A DNA stretch of 64,000 nt from contig NZ_QFOB01000008.1 of NCBI RefSeq assembly GCF_003248515.1, positions 62,001-126,000 of the forward strand. Direction: 5' to 3'. Under the pieces are notes generated by a model. The model ran no database searches. It was not told the DNA's origin and saw only the letters and a program-made list of their open reading frames with translations. This stretch comes from Sphingomonas sp. (GTDB lineage Bacteria; Pseudomonadota; Alphaproteobacteria; Sphingomonadales; Sphingomonadaceae). Of this stretch, positions 43,071-51,015 are shown piece after piece (positions within the stretch are counted from its first letter, which is position 1; each line of letters starts with the position of its first letter). Both the position numbers and the translations under genes were made by a program.

Positions 43071-44173
43071 GCGGGCGCGGAGTGGCGACGCTTCTGGCGG
43101 CCCTGCTGATAACGGGCAGGGGCCACGGCCAGTCCACCATGCAGATGCAGCACGGATCGCACGGCATGATGATGCCGGGCATGACGATGCAAGGCATGGA
43201 CATGTCCGGCCATCAGCATGGCAACGCATCGCCGGCGGCTCCCGCCACCGGGAAAGTACAGCCGCCCAAATCGAAGCCGAAGCCGACACGGAAATCAAAG
43301 CCGGCGCCCCCGCCCGCGTCCACGCAGGAACAGACGCCGACGCCAACGGGGGACTCCGCGCCCGTCCTGTCCGAGCCGGCCGCCGCCCCCGCATCCATGC
43401 CCGCTCCCGCCGGGACGGACCTGCCTGTGTCGGCCGACGCCGCGCCCGCGCCGGCCGCGCCTGCGGATCATGCCGCCGATGCCTTTTACGATGCCGGTGC
43501 GATGGCGGCGGCGCGCGCGGATCTGCGGCGCGAGCATGGCGGCATGCGGCTGCACCAGATCCTTTTCAATCTGGCCGAGATACAGGCCCGGCGCGGCCGC
43601 GAGGGCTATCGCTGGGATGCCGAGGGCTGGTGGGGCGGTGACATCAACCGCTTCGTCGTGAAGAGCGAGGGCGAGGGCCGGTTCGGCCGATCGCTGGAAG
43701 CGGCAGAGGCGCAGGCACTCTTCTCGCGCGCGATCGGGCCCTATCACGATCTCCAGGCCGGCATCCGCCAGGATCTGGGGCGTGGCCCCCGGCGCACCTA
43801 TGCCGTGATCGGGATCGAGGGGCTGGCCCCCTATTGGTTCGAGACGGAGGGCAGCCTGTTCCTTTCCGACAAGGGCGATCTGCTCGGCCGGGTGGAGGCA
43901 TGGTATGACCAGCGCATCACCCAGCGCCTGATCCTCCAGCCACGCGTCGAGCTCAATCTGGCGGCGCAGGACGTGCGCGAGCAGGCGATCGGCCATGGCC
44001 TTTCGATGGCCGAACTGGGCCTGCGCCTTCGCTATGAGGTGCGGCGGGCATTCGCGCCCTATGTCGGCGTGTCATGGGAAGGGAGGGCCGGGCGGACGGC
44101 GCGCTATGCACGCGCCGCCGGCGAGGCTGTGCGCGGCACGGCGGCGGTGGCGGGAATACGCACCTGGTTCTGA
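43067..44173 (+). CDS. copB: Outer-membrane copper-resistance protein CopB
   Basis: A 368-residue protein with a signal peptide (about 1-22), a His/Met-rich mature N-terminus (HGSHGMMMPGMTMQGMDM), a long Pro/Ala/Lys linker (about 55-140), and a CopB/PcoB beta-barrel domain from about residue 140 (FYDAGAMAAARADLRREHGG, ending in IRTWF). The long low-complexity linker is larger than in most CopB proteins. Its ATG overlaps the copA stop. Confidence 0.92.
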   Translation: MSGRGVATLLAALLITGRGHGQSTMQMQHGSHGMMMPGMTMQGMDMSGHQHGNASPAAPATGKVQPPKSKPKPTRKSKPAPPPASTQEQTPTPTGDSAPVLSEPAAAPASMPAPAGTDLPVSADAAPAPAAPADHAADAFYDAGAMAAARADLRREHGGMRLHQILFNLAEIQARRGREGYRWDAEGWWGGDINRFVVKSEGEGRFGRSLEAAEAQALFSRAIGPYHDLQAGIRQDLGRGPRRTYAVIGIEGLAPYWFETEGSLFLSDKGDLLGRVEAWYDQRITQRLILQPRVELNLAAQDVREQAIGHGLSMAELGLRLRYEVRRAFAPYVGVSWEGRAGRTARYARAAGEAVRGTAAVAGIRTWF

Positions 44174-44270
44174 CCTGCGCGGTCACTTGCGCGGAAGGCC
44201 GCGTTGATGGCGTGCGCCGGCGGCGGGGGAGGGCTATCTCCGGCGGACAATCAGGAGCAGGAAGATCCCG

Positions 44271-45446
44271 ATGGCCCACGCCCCGAACCCGCCGCCCGCC
44301 ACGATCGGAGGCGCAAGCCTCGACGCGATCGGGACGCCTGCGCTGCTGCTGGATATCGTGAAGGTGGATCGCAACATCGCGCGGCTGCGCGCGCATCTGG
44401 ATGCGCTGGGGGTTCTGTTTCGCCCGCATGTGAAAACCGCGAAATCGATCGATGTGGCGCGGCGGCTATTCCCGGATGGTGTTGGCTCGATCACGGTTTC
44501 GACGCTGGCCGAGGCCGAATATTTCGCGTCGGCGGGCTTTGCGGACATCACCTACGCGGTGGGCCTCGCCCCGGACAGGATCGCTCGAGCCCGTGCGCTT
44601 GTCGCGCGCGGCGTGACTCTCTCGGTGTTGATCGACACGCGCGAGCAGGCGACGGCGCTGGCGGATGCGGCGCGGGCCGGCGATGCGATGCCGGGCGTGC
44701 TGATTGAGATCGATTGCGACGGCCATCGCGGTGGCGTGGTGCCGGAGGATCCCGCGCTGCCGGAAATTGCGGGCATATTGCGCGAGGGGGGCGTGGAGGT
44801 GCGCGGGGTGCTCACCCATGCCGGAGAATCCTATGCCTGCCGCAATGGCGAGGGATTGGCCGAGGCGGCCGAGCGGGAGAGGGCGGCGGTCGTCACGGCG
44901 GCGGCGATCCTGCGCGCGCAGGGCCATGCCGCGCCTGTCGTCAGCGTCGGTTCCTCGCCCACCGCGCATTTCGCCCGCACGCTGGATGGCGTGACCGAGG
45001 TGCGCGCGGGCGTGTTCATGTTCTTCGATCTGGTGATGCTGGGCATCGGCGTCTGCACGGTGGAGGATATCGCGCTCTCCGTGCTGGCGACGGTGATCGG
45101 CCACCGGCCCGAAAAGGGCTGGATCCTGATCGACGCGGGCTGGATGGCGATGTCGCGCGATCGTGGCACGCAGGCGCATCCGATCGATCAGGGCTATGGG
45201 CTGGTCTGCGATATCGACGGCCGGCCGTTCGGCGATCTGATCGTGGGGGATGCGAGCCAGGAGCATGGCATCGTCAGGATCCGCCCCGGAAGCGCGGCCG
45301 GGCTGGCTGAACTGCCGGTCGGCTCGCGCGTGCGGATCCTGCCCAACCATGCCTGCGCCACCGGCGCGCAGCACCTATCCTATCACGTGATCGAGACGGG
45401 CAGCCGGATGGTGGTGGCCGAATGGCCGAGGATGGGGGGATGGTGA
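44271..45446 (+). CDS. D-serine dehydratase/D-threonine aldolase-like PLP enzyme
   Basis: A 391-residue fold-type III PLP enzyme: alanine-racemase-like barrel with the Schiff-base Lys55 in RPHVKTAKS, and a C-terminal beta domain with the metal-binding pair His/Cys in PNHACATGAQH, as in DSD1-type D-serine dehydratases and metal-dependent D-threonine aldolases. It acts on D-beta-hydroxy amino acids. It lies 23 nt upstream of an aldehyde dehydrogenase, which could oxidise an aldehyde made by an aldolase reaction; this favours D-threonine-type aldolase activity (inference). Confidence 0.85.
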   Translation: MAHAPNPPPATIGGASLDAIGTPALLLDIVKVDRNIARLRAHLDALGVLFRPHVKTAKSIDVARRLFPDGVGSITVSTLAEAEYFASAGFADITYAVGLAPDRIARARALVARGVTLSVLIDTREQATALADAARAGDAMPGVLIEIDCDGHRGGVVPEDPALPEIAGILREGGVEVRGVLTHAGESYACRNGEGLAEAAERERAAVVTAAAILRAQGHAAPVVSVGSSPTAHFARTLDGVTEVRAGVFMFFDLVMLGIGVCTVEDIALSVLATVIGHRPEKGWILIDAGWMAMSRDRGTQAHPIDQGYGLVCDIDGRPFGDLIVGDASQEHGIVRIRPGSAAGLAELPVGSRVRILPNHACATGAQHLSYHVIETGSRMVVAEWPRMGGW

Positions 45447-45468
45447 GCGACAGGATCGGACATCGGCC

Positions 45469-46944
45469 ATGGGACGTGACGGGATGACGATGGATTTTGC
45501 GGGCGGATCCGTCTGCACGGATGCGGTTCATGCATCCGCTTATATCGATGGCGCATGGGTGGAGGCGTCGGGCGGCGAAATGCTGCCGGTGATCGATCCC
45601 GCGCGCGAAACGGCGATCGCCCACGTCGCGGCCGGCAGCGCGGCGGATCTCGATCGTGCGGTCGCGGCGGCGCGGGCGGCCTTTCCTGCTTTCTCGCAAA
45701 CCCCGGTCGCGGAACGGCATGCCCTGCTGGAGCGGATCCGCGCGTTGATCCTCGAACGCGCCGAGCCGCTGGCGCGCACCCTCACCAGCGAGATGGGGGC
45801 CACGATTTCCCATGCGCGCGCATCTCATGTCGCGCTCGCCGCCGCCCATGTCCGCACCGCCGCCGATGCCCTGGCGGATTATCCGTTTCTGACGATGCGC
45901 GGGACAACCGCGATCGTGCACGAGCCGATCGGCGTGTGCGGGCTCATCACCCCCTGGAACTGGCCACTCTATCAGATCGCCGCGAAGGTGGCGCCCGCGC
46001 TGGCGGCGGGCTGCACGATGGTGCTGAAGCCCAGCGAGCTTTCCCCCCTGAACGCGCTGCTGTTCGCGCGGATCGTGCAGGATGCGGGCGTGCCGAAGGG
46101 TGTCTTCAATCTCGTGAACGGCAGCGGGCCGGAGATCGGCGCGGGCATGGCGGCGCATCCGGATATCGACATGATCTCGATCACCGGATCGAATCGGGCG
46201 GGGATGCTCGTGGCTCAGGCGGCAGCACCGACCATCAAGCGGGTGACGCAGGAGCTTGGGGGCAAATCCCCGAACCTGATGCTGCCGGATGCCGATTTCG
46301 CGCGCGTGGTGCCGCTGGGCGTGACGACGGCGTTTCGCAATGCCGGCCAGTCCTGCGCGGCGCCCACGCGAATGATCGTGCCGCGCGCGCGCCTGGCCGA
46401 GATCGAGGCGATGGCGCGCGCGGCGGCGGAAGCGATCGTCATCGGCGATCCGGCGGACGAACGCACCGTCCTCGGCCCGATCGCCAATCGCGCCCAGTTC
46501 GATCGCGTGCAGCAGATGATCGCGGCCGGCATGGCGGAGGGCGCGCGGCTGCTATGCGGCGGGCCGGGGCGCCCCGAGGGGCATGAAACGGGCTTCTTCG
46601 CGCGGCCGACCATTTTCTCGGACGTGACGGGTGCGATGCGGGTCGCGCAGGAGGAGATTTTCGGTCCGGTCCTGTCGATCATGCCCTATGACGATGTGGA
46701 GGAGGCGATCGCGATCGCCAACGATACCGTCTTCGGGCTCGGCGGCCATGTCCAGAGCGCGGATATTGATGCGGCGCGCGCGGTAGCGCTCCGGATCCGC
46801 ACCGGCCAGGTCAATCTCAACCATCCGGGCTGGGATCCTCATGCTCCGTTCGGCGGATACAAAAGATCCGGCAACGGCCGCGAATATGGGGCGTTCGGAT
46901 TGGCGGAATATCTGGAGACCAAGGCGATACTGGGCTTCGGCTGA
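45469..46944 (+). CDS. NAD(P)-dependent aldehyde dehydrogenase
   Basis: A 491-residue ALDH superfamily enzyme with PWNWPLYQIAAKVAPALAAG, the catalytic Glu in TQELGGKSPNLM (about residue 260) and the catalytic Cys in NAGQSCAAPTR (about 295). Later signatures are EEIFGPVLSIMPYDD and the C-terminal PFGGYKRSGNGREYG. The exact aldehyde is unknown. ATGs at 45469, 45484 and 45490 are all possible starts. Probably cotranscribed with the upstream PLP enzyme. Confidence 0.88.
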   Translation: MGRDGMTMDFAGGSVCTDAVHASAYIDGAWVEASGGEMLPVIDPARETAIAHVAAGSAADLDRAVAAARAAFPAFSQTPVAERHALLERIRALILERAEPLARTLTSEMGATISHARASHVALAAAHVRTAADALADYPFLTMRGTTAIVHEPIGVCGLITPWNWPLYQIAAKVAPALAAGCTMVLKPSELSPLNALLFARIVQDAGVPKGVFNLVNGSGPEIGAGMAAHPDIDMISITGSNRAGMLVAQAAAPTIKRVTQELGGKSPNLMLPDADFARVVPLGVTTAFRNAGQSCAAPTRMIVPRARLAEIEAMARAAAEAIVIGDPADERTVLGPIANRAQFDRVQQMIAAGMAEGARLLCGGPGRPEGHETGFFARPTIFSDVTGAMRVAQEEIFGPVLSIMPYDDVEEAIAIANDTVFGLGGHVQSADIDAARAVALRIRTGQVNLNHPGWDPHAPFGGYKRSGNGREYGAFGLAEYLETKAILGFG

Positions 46945-46981
46945 CAATAGCCCGCGGCGACGGGGGGCTGTCAGGCGAGGC

Positions 46982-47027
46982 GCCGTCCGGATCGGGGGAG
47001 AGGGAATCTTCGACCGATCCGGACGGC
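46982..47027. terminator. Strong 14-bp hairpin in the convergent gap
   Basis: GCCGTCCGGATCGG (46982-46995) is exactly complementary to 47014-47027, with an 18-nt loop. It lies 38 nt after the aldehyde dehydrogenase stop; no T-run follows. Confidence 0.5.
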
Positions 47028-47111
47028 AGGTAAGAGGGGTATCCCGACGCCCCATACCCATTTGCCGACGGGCGACCCCGCCTGCACCCTTTTCATAAGC
47101 CGGGCGGACGG

Positions 47112-47141
47112 GGCGATCATGAGCCGTGGCTCAGGATCGCC
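47112..47141. terminator. Second hairpin in the convergent gap
   Basis: GGCGATCATGAGCC (47112-47125) pairs with 47128-47141 with one mismatch and a 2-nt loop. On the plus strand it is followed by TGTACTTTGG. It lies 46 nt beyond the stop of the convergent SDR gene. The 242-nt gap holds no gene that I can support. Confidence 0.45.
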
Positions 47142-47186
47142 TGTACTTTGGTAGGGCGGGGGCGGGCGGGGGCGCGTCGCGCGCCC

Positions 47187-47960
47187 TTACTTCGTTGTGT
47201 AGCCGCCGTTCACGAGGATTGTCTGGCCGGTCATCCACCAGCCGTCCGACACGAGGAAGCGGATGTGGGGCACGATATCCTCGATATCGGTGAGCCCCGT
47301 CTTCGAGAGGCCTGAGAGAGCGGCCGCCGACTTGTGATAGGCCTGCGCCTCGGGGGCTTCCTGCCCATAGAAGAAGGGCGTGTCCATCGGGCCGGGGCCG
47401 ATCGCCGTGACCGAAATGCCCCTTTCCCCATATTCCTTCGCGGCGGCGCGCGTGAAATGTTCGACCGGCGCCTTCGTGCCGGCATAGGTGGAATAGAAAG
47501 GCGTGAAGGCGCCCAGAAGCGAGGTGACGAGCGTCACCAGCTTGCCATTGTCATTGAGATGCCGGCCCGCTTCCTTGATGAAGAAGAAGGCCGATTTGGC
47601 GTTCACGGCGGCCATCTCGTCATATTCGGCTTCGGAGATGTCGAGGATCGGCTTCTTCAACACCTTGCCCACCGTATTGATCGCGATGTCCGGGCGGCCG
47701 AAGGCGGCGACGGCCTCGGCGAAGAGCGTTTCCACCGCGCCCGCCGTGCCCATGTCGGCCTGGAAGGCGGCAGCTTCGGCTCCGAGCGCCCTGACCGCCG
47801 CGACGGTGGCATCCGCATCCGCCCTGGTGGCGGCGCTGTTATAGTGAATGGCGATCGCCTTCGCGCTCTGCGCCGCCAGATCGCGCGCGATCAGGCCGCC
47901 CAGATTCTTGGCGCCCCCGGCAATGATGACGGTTTTGTTCCGGATGGAATGATCGGTCAT
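47187..47960 (-). CDS. Short-chain dehydrogenase/reductase
   Basis: A 257-residue classical SDR with a variant nucleotide motif AGGAKNLGG in place of TGxxxGxG, NTVGKV (NNAG-like), the catalytic Ser in TLVTSLLGAF, YSTYAGTK with the catalytic Tyr and Lys, and GPGPMDTPFF. The substrate is unknown. It is divergent from a LysR regulator, and an inverted repeat of LysR type lies between them (48045-48063), so the regulator probably controls it. Confidence 0.88.
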   Translation of the reverse strand: MTDHSIRNKTVIIAGGAKNLGGLIARDLAAQSAKAIAIHYNSAATRADADATVAAVRALGAEAAAFQADMGTAGAVETLFAEAVAAFGRPDIAINTVGKVLKKPILDISEAEYDEMAAVNAKSAFFFIKEAGRHLNDNGKLVTLVTSLLGAFTPFYSTYAGTKAPVEHFTRAAAKEYGERGISVTAIGPGPMDTPFFYGQEAPEAQAYHKSAAALSGLSKTGLTDIEDIVPHIRFLVSDGWWMTGQTILVNGGYTTK

Positions 47961-48044
47961 GAAACGAAGCTCCTCGAGACGCGCAGCGATGGCCGCTGTC
48001 GAGAAGAGGATGCTGTCCGGGATATTTCCGATAAAGACCCTCGA

Positions 48045-48063
48045 TCTGACATCATCTGTCAGA
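48045..48063. promoter_or_regulatory. Inverted repeat in the SDR/lysR divergent region
   Basis: TCTGACA-TCATC-TGTCAGA is a perfect 7-bp inverted repeat with a 5-bp spacer. It lies 25 nt before the LysR start and is the likely binding site of that regulator. Confidence 0.55.
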
Positions 48064-48088
48064 AATGGCGAACAATCGGCGGGCGCGC

Positions 48089-48991
48089 ATGGACCGGATC
48101 GATCTTTTCCGCATCTTCATTCGCGTGGTGGAGGCGGCAAGCTTCACCCGCGCGGCGGACACGCTGGGGATGCCGCGTTCCTCCGTCTCAGCGGCGGTGG
48201 CGCAACTGGAAAAGCGCATCGGTGCGCGGCTGCTGAATCGCACGACGCGCAGGGTTTCGCCCACGCAGGACGGCGCCGTCTTCTACGAACGATGTCTGCG
48301 CCTCGTCGCCGATGTGGAGGAAAGCGAGGGCCTGTTCCGGCAGAGCGCGTCCAAACCCTCCGGCAAGCTGCGCGTCGACGTGCCAGGCCGGATCGGCCGG
48401 TTGATCCTCGCCCCGGCGCTTCCGGCCTTCCTGGAGGATTATCCGGAGATCGATCTGGACCTGGGCGTTACCGATCGGGCGATCGATCTGGTGGAGGGTG
48501 GCGTGGACTGCGTTCTGCGCGTTGGCCCGCTCACCGATTCCACGCTTGTCGCGCGGCCGCTCGGCAGCCTCGCGCTCGTCAATGTCGCGAGCCCCGCCTA
48601 TCTCGCGCGCCACGGCATGCCGCGCACGCCCGACGATCTCCGGGATCATCTCGCGGTCAATTACGCGTCGCCTTCGACCGGGCGGGTCGAGCCGTGGGAA
48701 TGGATGGAAGAGGGCGCGCTGCGGGCGTTGCCGATGCGCGGCCGCGTGACGGTGAACGGGGCGGAGGCCTATATCGCCTGCTGCCTCGCCGGGCTCGGCC
48801 TGATCCAGATTCCGGCCTATGACGTTCGCGGCCATCTCGATGCGGGCGAACTGGTGGAGGTAATGCCCGATCATCTCGCGGAGCCACTGCCCATGGCCCT
48901 GCTTTATCCGCATCGCCGGCATCGATCCCGCCGCGTGCAGGTCTTCGCGGACTGGCTGGAGGTGCTGCTGACGAGGCAACTCGTGCGGTGA
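48089..48991 (+). CDS. LysR family transcriptional regulator
   Basis: A 300-residue LysR protein with an N-terminal winged helix (about 1-60, ASFTRAADTLGMPRSSVSAAVAQLEKRIGARLLNRTTR) and a two-lobed effector domain from about residue 90. Members with this N-terminus often regulate an adjacent SDR. I chose the ATG at 48089 (MDRIDLFRIF), the usual family start, over 48065, which lies 1 nt beyond the inverted repeat. Confidence 0.9.
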   Translation: MDRIDLFRIFIRVVEAASFTRAADTLGMPRSSVSAAVAQLEKRIGARLLNRTTRRVSPTQDGAVFYERCLRLVADVEESEGLFRQSASKPSGKLRVDVPGRIGRLILAPALPAFLEDYPEIDLDLGVTDRAIDLVEGGVDCVLRVGPLTDSTLVARPLGSLALVNVASPAYLARHGMPRTPDDLRDHLAVNYASPSTGRVEPWEWMEEGALRALPMRGRVTVNGAEAYIACCLAGLGLIQIPAYDVRGHLDAGELVEVMPDHLAEPLPMALLYPHRRHRSRRVQVFADWLEVLLTRQLVR

Positions 48992-49036
48992 CCGCGAGCC
49001 CCGGGGCGTCGGGCCGTCGGCTGGCAGCGTGCTTCT

Positions 49037-49897
49037 TCAGCGATCCGTCAGGCTAGGGGGCAATGGCTTGTCCTTCGCGAGGATGAGCTGCCGGATGCGA
49101 TCGGCATCGGTCGCTGATGCGGGATTGTAGACGATCATCGCCAGTTCGGGGCGTCCCTCCACGGCGAAGGAGGAGAATTCCAGACTGAGGGTTCCCGCAG
49201 CCGGGTGATGGATCCGCTTGGTGCCCTCGCCATGCGCGATCACGTCATTGTCCCGCCACAGCGCCTCGAATTCCGGGCTCAGGCCGCAGAGTTCATCGAC
49301 GAGCATCGCGCATTCCTCGCTGCGGCTGGCGCCGGCGCGGGCGACATCCGCCCTGAAGGCGCCAACGACGAAACGGGCGACGCTCTGCCAATCATCCTGT
49401 ACCGCCCGGACTTTCGAATTGCCGAACATCAGGCGCAGGATATTGCGTTGCTCCCGTGGGATCTGCGCATAGTCGGTCAGCAGGGCGGCGGCGGCCCTGT
49501 TCCAACCCACCACGTCCCACGTTGCGGTCTTGATGATCGCCGGGCTCAGTTCCATGCCGTCGAGCACGCGCTGGAGGCGGGCGGTGATGCCGTCGACGGG
49601 CGAGTAGCGGACTTCGGGCGGGCGGCCGAGCCCCAGCATGAAGAGATGCTCGCGCTCGGGTTCGGTGAGCATCAGCCCTTGCGCGATCCGATCGAGCACG
49701 GCGGCAGACGGAGCGCCGCCGCGCCCCTGCTCCAGCCACGTATACCAGGTAGGGCTGATATTGGCCCGCTGCGCCACCTCCTCGCGCCGCAGGCCGGTGG
49801 TGCGCCGTCGCCCGCCCGCAACGCCGAACGTCGCCGGATCGAGCCGGGTGCGGCGATCGCGAAGATAGGATCCCAATGTGTCGGCGGGCTGAGGCAT
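49037..49897 (-). CDS. XRE-type regulator with MmyB-like ligand domain
   Basis: A 286-residue protein: helix-turn-helix (about 8-80; GLRREEVAQRANISPTWYTWLEQGRG) and a PAS-like MmyB domain (about 105-275) as in fatty-acid-binding regulators of actinobacteria and proteobacteria. It is divergent from an NAD-dependent epimerase-like SDR, a very common pairing; a palindrome between them (49930-49943) is the likely operator. Confidence 0.9.
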   Translation of the reverse strand: MPQPADTLGSYLRDRRTRLDPATFGVAGGRRRTTGLRREEVAQRANISPTWYTWLEQGRGGAPSAAVLDRIAQGLMLTEPEREHLFMLGLGRPPEVRYSPVDGITARLQRVLDGMELSPAIIKTATWDVVGWNRAAAALLTDYAQIPREQRNILRLMFGNSKVRAVQDDWQSVARFVVGAFRADVARAGASRSEECAMLVDELCGLSPEFEALWRDNDVIAHGEGTKRIHHPAAGTLSLEFSSFAVEGRPELAMIVYNPASATDADRIRQLILAKDKPLPPSLTDR

Positions 49898-49929
49898 GGG
49901 CGATCCCGTGGCAGTGATCCTGTTGGAAA

Positions 49930-49943
49930 TTATACCAGTATAA
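49930..49943. promoter_or_regulatory. Palindrome in the XRE/SDR divergent region
   Basis: TTATAC-CA-GTATAA is a perfect inverted repeat in an AT-rich patch 33 nt upstream of the XRE regulator start. It may also overlap a -10 element. Likely operator of the XRE regulator. Confidence 0.55.
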
Positions 49944-50010
49944 GATCACTACTTTAATAGGGACAGGAGTAGCGCGAAATCGGCCTTCGGACAATCTGGA
50001 GGGTTTCGGC

Positions 50011-50919
50011 ATGCGCGTGTTTCTGACTGGTGCGACGGGCTTCATCGGCTCGCGGATCGCATCGGAGCTTCTCGGCGCCGGGCACAAGGTGGTGGGTTTG
50101 ACGCGTTCCGATGCTGGTGCGCGTGCGCTCGAGGATAAGGGCATTGAGGTCTATCGCGGCACACTTGAGGATCCCGGCGGCCTCGCGCGTGCGGCGGCCA
50201 CGGCCGACGCGGTGATACACACGGCCTTCGATCACGATTTCTCGCGCCTCGCCGCAAATTGCGAGAAGGACCGTCGCGTGATCGGGGCGTTGGCGGAGGC
50301 GCTTGCCGGCTCGTCGCGTCCGCTTATCGTCACGTCGGGGGTCGGCATGGGCAGCACCGTTCCCGGCAGCCCCGCGCTGGAAAGCGTTGTCGACTGGCAT
50401 CATCCCAACCCGCGCATCGCGACCGAAGAGGCGGGGGCGGCCGCGGCCGCGCAGGGCGTTTCGGTGGCGGTCGTGCGATTGCCGCAGGTGCATGACACCG
50501 TGCGGCAGGGGCTTATCACCCCGTTTGTGGAATTGAGCCGGGCGAAGGGTCGCGTCGCCTGTGTGGGAGACGGTGCGAACCGCTGGCCGGCGGCGCATGT
50601 ATCGGATGTGGCCCGGCTTTATCGGCTCGCGCTGGAGCAGCATGAAAACGGAGCCCGCTATCATGCCGTTGCCGAGGAGGGCGTGCGCGTGCGCGATATC
50701 GCGGAGACCGTGGGGCAGGGGCTGGGCCTGCCGGTCGAAATGCTGTCTGCGGAGGAAGCGCAGGCCCATTTCGGATGGCTGGCGATGTTCGTCGGCGCGG
50801 ACATGGTGGCTTCCAGCGCATGGACCCGCCAGCGACTGGGCTGGGAGCCGGTCGGCCCGGACCTCCTCACCGATCTGAGGGCGATGGATTATGGCGCCTT
50901 CGCACCGCCCATGGCCTAG
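50011..50919 (+). CDS. NAD(P)-binding atypical SDR (epimerase-like)
   Basis: A 302-residue extended/atypical SDR with the Rossmann motif LTGATGFIGSRIASELL, AVIHTAFDHDF, and RWPAAHVSDVARLYRLALE. The usual YxxxK pair is not obvious: the expected position reads DWHHPNPRIATEE, so it may act as a reductase with changed chemistry or bind NAD without epimerase activity. Divergent from the XRE regulator, its probable repressor. Confidence 0.85.
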   Translation: MRVFLTGATGFIGSRIASELLGAGHKVVGLTRSDAGARALEDKGIEVYRGTLEDPGGLARAAATADAVIHTAFDHDFSRLAANCEKDRRVIGALAEALAGSSRPLIVTSGVGMGSTVPGSPALESVVDWHHPNPRIATEEAGAAAAAQGVSVAVVRLPQVHDTVRQGLITPFVELSRAKGRVACVGDGANRWPAAHVSDVARLYRLALEQHENGARYHAVAEEGVRVRDIAETVGQGLGLPVEMLSAEEAQAHFGWLAMFVGADMVASSAWTRQRLGWEPVGPDLLTDLRAMDYGAFAPPMA

Positions 50920-51015
50920 CCCCGCCGGCTCGGACCGGACCGGTGCGGCGCGGGGGCATCCACCCACGCGCCGCGCAACACTTCTTCATTTCCATCCGCT
51001 GGAAGCGGCCTGTGC

